Under the pieces are notes generated by a model. The model made no database searches. It was not told the origin of the DNA and was given only the letters and a program-made list of their open reading frames with translations. Shown here piece by piece: positions 27,929 to 36,369 of a DNA stretch of 64,000 nucleotides (its first letter is position 1; each line of letters opens with the position of its first letter). The DNA is from Chitinophaga pinensis (GTDB lineage Bacteria; Bacteroidota; Bacteroidia; Flavobacteriales_D; Crocinitomicaceae), in contig CALPMT020000010.1 of the NCBI GenBank assembly GCA_943324745.2, positions 1-64,000 of the forward strand, written 5' to 3'. The position numbers and the translations under genes are program-made.

Positions 27929-28279
27929 ATGAAAATAGTAATAGGCAGAATCGTAAACATGTTAGCAGTTTTAATACTGCTATTTGGACATGTATCTGCT
28001 GCAAATGCCACCTCATTCAAGGAATTAAAATCCGATAAATCACTCAAATTTTACAAACTCAACCTCGTTGACGATGTGAATTCGTTTTTAGAAGACGAAG
28101 AAGAAGAGGAAGAAGAAGAGGATTTTTCAAACGATTATTTTGTTTTACCTCCGGCTCACTCCTTCGAATTTAGCGAACAGGTATCAAAAAATACTACCAA
28201 TCAAAATTTTTCCAAACACAAAAACGAAAAAAACACTTCACTACCGCTCTGGTTGGAAGTGAGACATATTTTAATTTGA
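27929..28279 (+). CDS. Small exported acidic protein at the head of the dab cluster
   Basis: 116 residues from the ATG at 27929; 27914 would add five residues but overlaps the putative promoter. Residues 1-27 are a signal peptide (IVNMLAVLILLFGHVSAANA). The mature part starts with a basic stretch, then has an acidic run LEDEEEEEEEEDF (about 54-66), then DYFVLPPAHSFEF and a basic tail. I do not recognise the family. A protein of the same plan (signal, acidic run, aromatic and basic tail) lies at 35350 in the same cluster. It may assemble with an outer-membrane or periplasmic part of the system, or buffer or bind cations; these are guesses. Confidence 0.65.
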   Translation: MKIVIGRIVNMLAVLILLFGHVSAANATSFKELKSDKSLKFYKLNLVDDVNSFLEDEEEEEEEEDFSNDYFVLPPAHSFEFSEQVSKNTTNQNFSKHKNEKNTSLPLWLEVRHILI

Positions 28280-28348
28280 TTCTTTTATTCACTTCGCATT
28301 GATTTATCAATGTTTGTATCTGAATATTCATAATCAAATTAATTCATT

Positions 28349-30847
28349 ATGGAAGAAAAATCAAGTTCTTTTGATGTAACATTTACTGTTCAAGAACTTA
28401 AAAAATATTTACCTACCCAAGGACCTTTAAAAGATTATATCTTTTTAAATACATTAGCTTGTTTTCAAGACTTGCCTTTTCATGAGGCAATGAAGCGTTC
28501 CTCCGAAATTTTTGGATATAAAACGTATTTAGACCTGAATGAATATCGCGACTTTTATGCAAAAGGTCAAATTCGCACAGATATTTTAGAAAAAGTACTC
28601 ATCGAACACAAAGGCGCTGAGAATCTGAATTTTTGGAAACAAAAATTAATTGATCAAGATTACCAAATTCGTATAAATTCACGTGTTGGAAAATTACGTG
28701 AAGCTTGGAAAAAATTCTTGAAAATCGATGTCGATAATTATGTGCACCTCAATCTTTTCAGAATAGTTGGAGCGTATTTAGACCAAGGTATTTCTATTTG
28801 GAATTTTCCAGCTAACAAAAAAGGTTTAAGAAACTCATTGATTGAATTAGAAAAAAATAGTTTCTCTAGTTTCTTCCGAACGAATCGTGCAAAAAAATTA
28901 TTAGCCAACAAATCTATCGGAATAAAAGATTTGTTAGACATACTGGTTGGTAAAGAAGCGTTATATTTTCAATATATATTCGATCAACAATTTGAACACC
29001 AAGGTTGGTCGGGTATGGTGGCATACTTGGAGAAAAATCCGCATGTACTTTTAGAAAAACGAGCAATTAATTTAGAGGACTTTATTTTTCTAGAATTATT
29101 ATTAGAGATTGACACCTTAGATGACCGATATGCTGGTCAATGGACTGCATTAGGTTTATTAGCAAAAAATGCTGGTAAAGATCTCTTCGCACCTACACGC
29201 AATGTTGAAATTGCCGAAGTATTAAAATTATGGCAAGAAGCATACGAATGGTCTTACTATGACGATGTTTTGTTTTATCTAGCAAAACAAGAAGCAGAAC
29301 CAGCTCAGAAAAATGTCAGTTTCCAATCCTTATTTTGTATAGACGACCGAGAATGTTCATTTCGTACTTATGTTGAAAAATGTGACCCACAGGCAGAAAC
29401 CTATGGTACAGCAGGATTCTTTAACATTGAATTTTATTACAAACCAGACGGCGGAAAATATTTGACCAAATTATGTCCTGCACCACTTACTCCTAAATAC
29501 CTTATTTTAGAAAAAGCCCATAAATACATCCACAAAAAAGAAGTAGGTTTTTCCAGTAAAAGTCATGGATTAATTATAGGGTGGTTATTGACACAAACAA
29601 TGGGGTATTGGGCTGCTTTTAAACTTTTGAAATATATTTTCAAGCCTAGTTATGGGAACACAACCGTAAGTTCCTTTCAACACATGAGCCCTACGAGTTC
29701 TTTGATTTTTGAGAATACGGGTGAAAATCATACAGAACACGAACTAACGGTAGGTTTTACCATTGTTGAAATGACAGATCGTATCGAGGGATTACTTCGT
29801 AGTATTGGCTTAATTGAGAATTTCGCTCCGCTTATTTATGTGATTGGTCATGGATCTACAAGTGCTAACAACGCCTTTTATTCGACCATGGATTGTGGTG
29901 CATGTTCTTGTAAGCCTGGTTCTGTAAACGCGCGTTTGGCAGCATTAATGGGGAATCATCCAGAAGTTCGCAAAAAATTAGTTGAACGAGGAATTCATAT
30001 TCCGGAAGAGACGCAGTTTGTTGGTGGACTTCATGACACAGCGCAAGATTTAATGGTGTATTACGATATTGTTCTATTAACCGAACCTAATCAGCAATAT
30101 CACCTGAAAAATCAAGCAGTATTCAATCGGGCTTTAGAATTGAATGCAAAAGAAAGATCGCGTCGATTTATTTCGATTGATACTAAAAAATCATTGAAAT
30201 TCGTACACAAAGCAGTACAAACGCGTTCTTTTTCATTATTTGAACCTCGTCCAGAATTAGACCATGCAACCAATAGCCTTTGCGTTGTTGGAGGTCGTTG
30301 GTTGACAAAAAATGTGTTTTTAGACCGACGTGCTTTCTTGAATTCTTACAACTACAAACAAGATCCTACAGGTGCCTTTTTATTAACGATTTTGAATGCA
30401 GTAACTCCAGTTTGTGGTGGTATTAATTTAGCGTATTATTTTGCAAAAGTAGATGACCAAAAATTTGGATCTGGTTCTAAATTACCCCATAATATTGTTG
30501 GTTTATTTGGTGTTACAAATGGTATAGAAGGAGATATACGACCAGGACTACCAAAACAAATGGTGGAAGTGCATGATCCTATGCGACTCATGTGTATCGT
30601 CGAACATTATCCCGAAGTGGTACTTGAAGTGCTTCAAAAAGCACCAAATACGTTTGAATGGTATCAAAATGATTGGATTAAATTAGTAGTTATACATCCA
30701 GAAACCAAAGCATTATATTTATTCAAGCAGGATCAATTCCACTCCTATCAACCACAACATGCGGTTATAAAAACGAGTAATAATTTAGAACATTTAGTGG
30801 AATCAAGTCATACCAACATTTCGGTTCATCAACTAACAAAAGTATAA
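28349..30847 (+). CDS. dabA: DabA, carbonic-anhydrase-like subunit of the DAB inorganic-carbon system (DUF2309)
   Basis: 832 residues, the normal length. DabA holds a beta-CA-like active site and with DabB forms a membrane complex that hydrates CO2 using the proton or sodium motive force, trapping bicarbonate in the cytoplasm. The zinc site is intact: Cys330 and Asp332 (FCIDDRECS), His501 (VIGHGS) and Cys516 (MDCGACS); the His-Cys distance of 15 equals that of the Halothiobacillus protein (His524, Cys539). No signal peptide. It lies 69 bases after the acidic-protein gene and 4 bases before dabB, so the two subunits are co-translated. Confidence 0.92.
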   Translation: MEEKSSSFDVTFTVQELKKYLPTQGPLKDYIFLNTLACFQDLPFHEAMKRSSEIFGYKTYLDLNEYRDFYAKGQIRTDILEKVLIEHKGAENLNFWKQKLIDQDYQIRINSRVGKLREAWKKFLKIDVDNYVHLNLFRIVGAYLDQGISIWNFPANKKGLRNSLIELEKNSFSSFFRTNRAKKLLANKSIGIKDLLDILVGKEALYFQYIFDQQFEHQGWSGMVAYLEKNPHVLLEKRAINLEDFIFLELLLEIDTLDDRYAGQWTALGLLAKNAGKDLFAPTRNVEIAEVLKLWQEAYEWSYYDDVLFYLAKQEAEPAQKNVSFQSLFCIDDRECSFRTYVEKCDPQAETYGTAGFFNIEFYYKPDGGKYLTKLCPAPLTPKYLILEKAHKYIHKKEVGFSSKSHGLIIGWLLTQTMGYWAAFKLLKYIFKPSYGNTTVSSFQHMSPTSSLIFENTGENHTEHELTVGFTIVEMTDRIEGLLRSIGLIENFAPLIYVIGHGSTSANNAFYSTMDCGACSCKPGSVNARLAALMGNHPEVRKKLVERGIHIPEETQFVGGLHDTAQDLMVYYDIVLLTEPNQQYHLKNQAVFNRALELNAKERSRRFISIDTKKSLKFVHKAVQTRSFSLFEPRPELDHATNSLCVVGGRWLTKNVFLDRRAFLNSYNYKQDPTGAFLLTILNAVTPVCGGINLAYYFAKVDDQKFGSGSKLPHNIVGLFGVTNGIEGDIRPGLPKQMVEVHDPMRLMCIVEHYPEVVLEVLQKAPNTFEWYQNDWIKLVVIHPETKALYLFKQDQFHSYQPQHAVIKTSNNLEHLVESSHTNISVHQLTKV

Positions 30848-30851
30848 GGTC

Positions 30852-32720
30852 ATGGAATATTTATTACATTATTTTTTAGTGATTCCTTTGTTAGGATACC
30901 TCATCAGCCTATTGATTCCTTCTAAGAATGAATTTGCTATTTCGCGTTTAGCATTCATTACTTTAAGTATACAATTAGCTTTTGCCATCGGCTTTTCAAT
31001 TGCTTGGTTAAAATCAGGCCACAGGGATATTAATTTAGCCGAATTTTCGCTCTATAAAACACAAGGGTACGATTTCTTAATTGACTTATACTTCGACCGA
31101 GTTTCTGCCTTGTTTTTATTAATGGGTGCATTTTTAACATTTTTAATTACATACTACAGCCGATTTTATTTACATCGAGAACAAGGATTCAAGCGTTTCT
31201 TTAATACGATATTGTTGTTTTATTTAGGATATAACATTATTATTTTGTCTGGTAATTTTGAAACACTATTTATCGGGTGGGAATTTTTAGGTATTTCATC
31301 CTTTCTATTAATTGCATTCTATAGAGACCGTTACCTTCCTGTAAAAAACGCATTAAAGATTTTTTCCTTGTACCGTATTGGAGATATTGGACTAATACTT
31401 GCGATGTGGTTAAGTCACCATTTATTTCATGAAAATGTAACATTTGGTAAAATGCATAATGCAGAACTAGTGAGTCATTTACTCCAAAAACATAGTTGGG
31501 AAGGATTTTTTATCTCTTTTGTGATTTTAGTTGCTGCGTTAGTAAAATCAGCACAACTCCCTTTTTCCTCCTGGTTACCAAGGGCAATGGAAGGACCTAC
31601 TCCATCGAGTGCAATTTTTTACGGCTCATTATCGGTACATATTGGAGCATTTTTACTTTTACGAACACATCCATTTTGGGAGCATCAAACAGTAATACGA
31701 GTACTTATCGGATTTTTAGGGGTACTCACCTGTTTCGTTGCAAGTATGATGGCAAGAGTTCAAACATCCGTTAAAAGTCAGATAGCCTACTCCTCCATCG
31801 CGCAAATTGGATTGATTTTCCTAGAAATCGTTGCTGGGTTTGATAATTTAGCATTATTTCACATTGGTGGAAATGCTCTATTAAGAACCTACCAACTTCT
31901 AATTTCTCCATCGATAGCGAGTTATAAAATCAAAGAGCAGTTGTACACTTATGAACCACGTGAAAAAACAATTGAAGATAGTTTTCCAAAACGCATCGAA
32001 TATTCCTTTTATATTCTGAGTTTGAAAGAATGGAATTTAGAAACGATTATTTATCAATTATTCATTTCACCAATAAAAAAGGTCGGACAAAAATTTAGAT
32101 TTTTCAGACTTAAACTTGGACTTATTTTCTTTGTTGCGATTTATATTACTGGCGTTGCACTACTATTCATGAAATCCGCAATTCCTAAATTTTTAGAGAA
32201 CTACTTGCCTGGTTTTTTCGCATTCATTGGCTTATTAATGGTCATTAAAGCATTTACAGAACGAAGAAATGTACAACTTAGTTGGTTCATGGTAATGATG
32301 AATCATTTTTGGATTGCATTAGCAATTTCAATCAATACAGAAATTCATTATTCCACGATGGCCATGTATCTATCCGGAGTTATCGTTTCTGGAGCAATTG
32401 GTTTTGTTGCTATTCGACTTTTAATTAAAAAAGAAAAACGTATAACCCTTGCACGTTTTCAGGGACATGCCTTTGAATATCCTAGGATTGCGTTTGTGTT
32501 TTTATTGGCATGCTTAGGCTTGGCAGGTTTTCCAATTACCCCTACAATGATTGGCGAAGATTTAGTTTTTTCGTCCATTCGGGAAGACCAATATTTTTTA
32601 GCGCTTTTTCTTGCAATCAGTTTGATTGTCGATGGATTAGCATTGGTAAGAATTTATGCGCGCTTGTTTTTAGGACCGCATGTAAAAACGTATCATTCGA
32701 TTGCGCATAAATCCAGTTGA
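30852..32720 (+). CDS. dabB: DabB, NuoL-like ion-coupling subunit of the DAB system
   Basis: 622 residues with about 14 membrane helices, of the NuoL/MrpA proton-translocating family. Marks are LFIGWEFLGISSFLLIAFYR (near 140-160), ALVKSAQLPFSSWLPRAMEGPTPSSA (given here by its core KSAQLPFSSWLPRAMEGPT near 230-250) and VKSQIAYSSIAQIG near 310. The lysine and glutamate of this family are the ion-path residues. DabB energises CO2 hydration by DabA. Pairing with dabA at 4 bases and the absence of other nuo genes rule out respiratory complex I. Confidence 0.9.
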   Translation: MEYLLHYFLVIPLLGYLISLLIPSKNEFAISRLAFITLSIQLAFAIGFSIAWLKSGHRDINLAEFSLYKTQGYDFLIDLYFDRVSALFLLMGAFLTFLITYYSRFYLHREQGFKRFFNTILLFYLGYNIIILSGNFETLFIGWEFLGISSFLLIAFYRDRYLPVKNALKIFSLYRIGDIGLILAMWLSHHLFHENVTFGKMHNAELVSHLLQKHSWEGFFISFVILVAALVKSAQLPFSSWLPRAMEGPTPSSAIFYGSLSVHIGAFLLLRTHPFWEHQTVIRVLIGFLGVLTCFVASMMARVQTSVKSQIAYSSIAQIGLIFLEIVAGFDNLALFHIGGNALLRTYQLLISPSIASYKIKEQLYTYEPREKTIEDSFPKRIEYSFYILSLKEWNLETIIYQLFISPIKKVGQKFRFFRLKLGLIFFVAIYITGVALLFMKSAIPKFLENYLPGFFAFIGLLMVIKAFTERRNVQLSWFMVMMNHFWIALAISINTEIHYSTMAMYLSGVIVSGAIGFVAIRLLIKKEKRITLARFQGHAFEYPRIAFVFLLACLGLAGFPITPTMIGEDLVFSSIREDQYFLALFLAISLIVDGLALVRIYARLFLGPHVKTYHSIAHKSS

Positions 32721-32758
32721 TTTCGACTCCGCTCAATCTGACTGGATTCAGGTCAGTA
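32711..32758 (+). repeat. REP-like dyad after dabB
   Basis: ATCCAGT (32711-32717) pairs with ACTGGAT (32741-32747), enclosing TTTCGACTCCGCTCAATCTG, and CTGAC and GTCAG flank the second arm. The motif CGACTCCGCTCA resembles dispersed extragenic repeats seen in many Bacteroidota. It overlaps the dabB stop codon and may stabilise or end the dab transcript in part. Confidence 0.35.
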
Positions 32759-32812
32759 AAAGCAAAATCAACTACAAATAAATTAACTGTAAACATTAAA
32801 AGATATAAAAAA

Positions 32813-34441
32813 ATGAAAACAATAAATAAAATCAAGTTACCAAAAGATGGTATCGCCGGTCTAAAAGAGAATTTTAGTTCCGATGCTATCTCCGGATTTT
32901 TAGTCTTCCTTTTAGCACTTCCTTTAAGTTTAGGAATTGCAAAAGCAAGTGAATTCCCTGCAATCTATGGATTAATCACTGCAATGGTTGGAGGAATACT
33001 CGTAAGTTTAATTGCAGGTTCAAAATTAACGATTAAAGGTCCAGCGGCTGGATTGATTGTGATTGTTGCTGGATCTGTAACGGATTTTGGTGGTGGAGAA
33101 ACAGGATGGCACTTAGCATTAGGAGCAATCGTGGTTGCAGGAGTGATACAAGTAGTGTTTGGCTTATTAAAAATGGGGAAATTAAGTGACTTTTTTCCTC
33201 TTTCTGCAGTACACGGAATGTTAGCTGCTATTGGAATAATCATTTTCAGTAAACAGATTCATATTTTAGCAGGTGTTAACCCTACTACGTTGGAAGGAAA
33301 ATCAATGGTAGAACCTTTGGAATTACTCGCGTTAATCCCAGATACACTAGCACATTTTTTCGCACATAAAGAAGTTGCCATTATTGGCTTAATCAGTTTA
33401 CTGATTGTTTTTGGATGGCCAATGCTTACAATTAGTTTTTTAAAAAAAATACCCGCTCCACTAGTGGTATTAATTGTTTCCATTCCTTTAGCGATGGTAT
33501 TAGGCGTACATAACGTTCCGGAACATATTGAAAATGGAAATACCATTAAAGCATTTAATCCGCTAGTAAGTTTTGACAAAGGATTATTTGACATTTTAGG
33601 TGTTAAAGTAAGTTTTGCTGGATACCATCAACTCGGAACATTTATAAAGTATGTTATAATGTTTGCTTTAGTAGGAAGTCTAGAAACATTACTAACTGTA
33701 AAAGCGATTGACATGCAAGAACCTTTCAAACGAAAATCCAATATGAATAAAGATTTGATTGCCGTTGGAATTGGTAATATTGTCGCTGGAATTTTAGGTG
33801 GTTTACCAATGATTAGTGAAGTAGCACGTTCTTCTGTGAATGTTGCAAATGGTGGTAAAACTCGTTGGGCAAATTTCTTTCATGGAATCTTTATATTGAT
33901 CTTTTTGATTTTTGCTGTTTCCTTTAGCAATTACATTCCAAATGCAGCGCTTGCAGCCATGTTAATCGGTGTTGGATACAAATTAGCAAACCCAAAAGAA
34001 TTTGGTCACATGGCAAAAATCGGCATCGAACAAATTAGTATTTTTCTCATAACCATACTTGTTACTTTATCTACCGATTTACTTGTTGGTATTGGCGCAG
34101 GAATCTTATTAAAATTATTAATTCATTTATATCATGGATCTCCAATCAAACATTTATTTAACGCAAAAACAGTCATTGACGGAAATACCATCATCGTTAA
34201 AGGTTGCGCAGTTTTCAGCAATTTTGTAGGAGTCAAAAAATCTATTGATAAGTTTAAACGCAGTGATGATGTAGTTTTTGATGTTTCTACATGTAAACTA
34301 GTAGACCATACCGTGATAGAAAATCTGCATCACATAAAAATTGATTTTGAAGATGAAGGTGGTTCATTTACCATCAAAGGTTTAGAAGAATTTACGCCTG
34401 TAACTAAATCGAAACACAAATTTGCAGCAGTTAAGAAGTAA
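32813..34441 (+). CDS. SulP family anion transporter (probable bicarbonate transporter)
   Basis: 542 residues from the ATG at 32813; an in-frame ATG at 32717 would put the dyad above into the protein and is rejected. N-terminal SulP core of 12-14 helices: AISGFLVFLLALPLSLGIA, ITAMVGGILVSLI, KGPAAGLIVIVAGSV (the anion-site region), ALVGSLETLLTVKAID, GNIVAGILGGLPMISEVARSSVN. A STAS-type domain follows (about 445-525; VDHTVIENLHHIKIDFED). SulP proteins move sulphate or bicarbonate; the setting between dabB and two carbonic anhydrases favours bicarbonate, as in BicA. Third gene of the cluster. Confidence 0.85.
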   Translation: MKTINKIKLPKDGIAGLKENFSSDAISGFLVFLLALPLSLGIAKASEFPAIYGLITAMVGGILVSLIAGSKLTIKGPAAGLIVIVAGSVTDFGGGETGWHLALGAIVVAGVIQVVFGLLKMGKLSDFFPLSAVHGMLAAIGIIIFSKQIHILAGVNPTTLEGKSMVEPLELLALIPDTLAHFFAHKEVAIIGLISLLIVFGWPMLTISFLKKIPAPLVVLIVSIPLAMVLGVHNVPEHIENGNTIKAFNPLVSFDKGLFDILGVKVSFAGYHQLGTFIKYVIMFALVGSLETLLTVKAIDMQEPFKRKSNMNKDLIAVGIGNIVAGILGGLPMISEVARSSVNVANGGKTRWANFFHGIFILIFLIFAVSFSNYIPNAALAAMLIGVGYKLANPKEFGHMAKIGIEQISIFLITILVTLSTDLLVGIGAGILLKLLIHLYHGSPIKHLFNAKTVIDGNTIIVKGCAVFSNFVGVKKSIDKFKRSDDVVFDVSTCKLVDHTVIENLHHIKIDFEDEGGSFTIKGLEEFTPVTKSKHKFAAVKK

Positions 34442-34450
34442 TTTTATATT

Positions 34451-34468
34451 TCCCTCCTCGAGGAGGGA
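34451..34468. repeat. Perfect 18-base palindrome
   Basis: TCCCTCCTCGAGGAGGGA is its own reverse complement and lies 10 bases after the SulP stop codon, followed by CTAAGGGAGGTG, which can pair with the left arm instead. No T run follows, so it is not a plain terminator. The words resemble dispersed extragenic elements of Bacteroidota. Confidence 0.6.
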
Positions 34469-34507
34469 CTAAGGGAGGTGACCTAATTTTCAAAAAATCA
34501 CAAAACT

Positions 34508-35281
34508 ATGAAACAACTATTTTTAGCTGTATGCATACTTTTCTTAGTGTCTACAACCTTCGCTCAAAAGAAAATATCAGATCAAAACCATGCTTGGACC
34601 ACCTACCAAGGAAATCATAAACTTTCCGAAAAATGGAGTTTACACACGGAATATCAATGGCGTCGTGCGGATTTCTACCAACATTGGCAACAATCGCTTT
34701 TACGTGTTGGGCTAGATTATCATTTAAACGCAAACGCATTTGTTTCTGCAGGATATGGTAGTATCATCACATTTCCCTATGGTGAAATGCCCGTAAGTCA
34801 TCAATTCAACGAACACCGTATTTGGGAACAATTCACGCAAAAAAGCACCATTGGTCGCGTGGATATACAACATAGATACCGTTTGGAACAACGTATCCTA
34901 GATAATTACATAAAATCTGGTAATGAATATATGAAAGATGGTACTGTGTTTAGAAATCGTATTCGTTATAGAGCAATGGCATTTATTCCATTAAATCATA
35001 AAACAATGAGCAACAATACATTATTCTTGAATGTAAATGATGAGGTCTTTTTAGGATTTGGTGAAGGAATAGGAACCAATATTTTAGATCAAAACCGTCT
35101 GCAGTTTGCATTAGGCTGGAAATTTAATGCAACATGTATGGTTCAGGTAGGTTATCTAAATCAATATCTGGTTAAAAACGCAAAAGTTTCTCCTACAAAT
35201 ACCATACTCGATCAAGCGGAAAACAACAATACACTTACGATTGGCTTGACTTATAATTTTAATTTATCCAAAAAAGAATAA
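34508..35281 (+). CDS. DUF2490 outer-membrane beta-barrel protein
   Basis: 257 residues with a signal peptide (1-19, STTFAQK). The mature part has many amphipathic strands ending in aromatic residues: WTTYQGNHKLSEKWSLHTEYQWRR (listed by WSLHTEYQWRR near 45), EQFTQKSTIGRVDIQHRYRLEQR near 115, NRIRYRAMAFIPL, and a last strand TIGLTYNFNLSKK. This is the DUF2490 family of small outer-membrane barrels. It might be a pore for bicarbonate or another small anion, given its place between SulP and carbonic anhydrase; that role is inference. Confidence 0.8.
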   Translation: MKQLFLAVCILFLVSTTFAQKKISDQNHAWTTYQGNHKLSEKWSLHTEYQWRRADFYQHWQQSLLRVGLDYHLNANAFVSAGYGSIITFPYGEMPVSHQFNEHRIWEQFTQKSTIGRVDIQHRYRLEQRILDNYIKSGNEYMKDGTVFRNRIRYRAMAFIPLNHKTMSNNTLFLNVNDEVFLGFGEGIGTNILDQNRLQFALGWKFNATCMVQVGYLNQYLVKNAKVSPTNTILDQAENNNTLTIGLTYNFNLSKKE

Positions 35282-35315
35282 AATTTATTCAATTAATCTA
35301 GCATAGATTATATAT

Positions 35316-35343
35316 AAATTTATGTAATATTGTACATAAATTT
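35316..35343 (+). promoter_or_regulatory. Palindromic operator over a -7 element
   Basis: AAATTTATGT (35316-35325) and ACATAAATTT (35334-35343) are a perfect 10-base inverted repeat with an 8-base spacer. The -7-like TAATATTG (35325-35332) lies inside it. A dimeric repressor bound here would cover the promoter of the acidic-protein gene at 35350 and of the carbonic anhydrase after it. The same word was not found before dabA. Confidence 0.5.
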
Positions 35344-35349
35344 ATTTAA

Positions 35350-35685
35350 TTGAAGTTAAAACATTACATATTATTCTTTTGTCTATTTGCTGTAATTGCT
35401 ACTAAAACCTATGTAGCTATTCACACACTTTTTTCAGATTCTGACATCGAATTATCGAATGAATTAGATGAAGAAGATGCTGATGACGAAGAAGATACTG
35501 AGGAAGACACCGAAAAAGAAACTGCAGAAAAAGACATCTATATTTCTTACTACCACCTTAATTACACAGTGCAAAAAAAAAATATAACTTCCAATAAAAC
35601 AAAATATTACTACAAAAACCAACATTATTTAACGCCTAATTTACAACGTTTTTTCGCCCCTCCAGACGCAATAAGTTTATCCTGA
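35350..35685 (+). CDS. Second small exported acidic protein of the inorganic-carbon cluster
   Basis: 111 residues starting with TTG at 35350, the only start that gives the full signal segment (KLKHYILFFCLFAVIATKTY). The acidic run ELDEEDADDEEDTEEDTEK lies at about 38-56, followed by YISYYHLNYTVQKK, a Lys/Tyr-rich stretch (KTKYYYKNQHYL) and the end LQRFFAPPDAISLS. The plan equals that of the protein at 27929, though residue identity is low. The family is not recognised. An inverted repeat (35316) precedes it and another (35691) follows, before the carbonic anhydrase gene. Confidence 0.6.
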   Translation: MKLKHYILFFCLFAVIATKTYVAIHTLFSDSDIELSNELDEEDADDEEDTEEDTEKETAEKDIYISYYHLNYTVQKKNITSNKTKYYYKNQHYLTPNLQRFFAPPDAISLS

Positions 35686-35690
35686 TTTAC

Positions 35691-35709
35691 TTGAACAGTT
35701 ACTGTTCAA
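35691..35709 (+). promoter_or_regulatory. Inverted repeat before the carbonic anhydrase gene
   Basis: TTGAACAG-TTA-CTGTTCAA is a perfect 8-base inverted repeat with a 3-base spacer, 22 bases before the start codon at 35732. It could be an operator or an RNA hairpin that controls translation. No T run follows, so it is not a typical terminator. Confidence 0.45.
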
Positions 35710-35731
35710 AAAACGTTTAAACTTATTTTTT

Positions 35732-36367
35732 ATGGAAAATTTCTATCATCAATTACTTGAGAATAACAAGGATTGGGTTGCGGAAAAACTCGCTATCAAC
35801 CCACATTATTTTGAAAAATTAGCAGCAGGACAAAAGCCACCAGTACTTTGGATCGGTTGTTCTGATTCGCGCGTACCTGCCAATGAAATTATTGGTGCTG
35901 AACCAGGAGAAGTATTCGTACACCGAAATATCGCTAACATGGTCATTCATTCAGACATGAACATGTTAAGTGTGCTAGATTATGCTGTAAATGTACTTGA
36001 AGTTAAACACATTATTGTCTGTGGACACTACGGGTGTGGTGGTATTCAAACGGCCATGAAAAATCAACATATCGGCATTATAGATAACTGGATTCGCCAT
36101 ATCAAAGATGTTTATCGCTTAAACGATGATGAATTAAACGCTATTGAAAATGAGCAAGATCGTTTTAACCGTTTTGTTGAACTCAATGTAAAAGAACAAG
36201 TTAATGATTTAGCAAAAACTTCCATCGTGCAAAAAGCGTGGGAAAATGGACAAGAATTAGGCATTCATGGATGGGTGTATGGATTGAATAATGGGCTAAT
36301 CAAAGACCTAGAACTCTCCATGTGGGACAATTCAAAACTTCCATCTGTTTATAAATTAGACTTTTAA
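35732..36367 (+). CDS. can: Beta-carbonic anhydrase
   Basis: 211 residues, close to the 220 of E. coli Can. Zinc ligands Cys43, His99 and Cys102 (WIGCSDSR, VCGHYGCGG) and the Asp45-Arg47 dyad are in the same positions as in Can. VPANEIIGAEPGEVFVHRNIANMV completes the active site (here cited by EVFVHRNIAN). No signal peptide, so it acts in the cytoplasm, equilibrating CO2 and bicarbonate for carboxylases. The SulP fusion starts 2 bases after its stop. Confidence 0.95.
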   Translation: MENFYHQLLENNKDWVAEKLAINPHYFEKLAAGQKPPVLWIGCSDSRVPANEIIGAEPGEVFVHRNIANMVIHSDMNMLSVLDYAVNVLEVKHIIVCGHYGCGGIQTAMKNQHIGIIDNWIRHIKDVYRLNDDELNAIENEQDRFNRFVELNVKEQVNDLAKTSIVQKAWENGQELGIHGWVYGLNNGLIKDLELSMWDNSKLPSVYKLDF

Positions 36368-36369
36368 AT

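Noticed and set aside
30852-32720. The NuoL-like gene as part of respiratory complex I
   Set aside because: No other nuo or mrp genes are present, and it is paired at 4 bases with dabA.
32717-32812. N-terminal extension of the first SulP protein
   Set aside because: It would begin inside the dabB stop region and translate a dyad repeat; the ATG at 32813 starts the usual SulP N-terminus.
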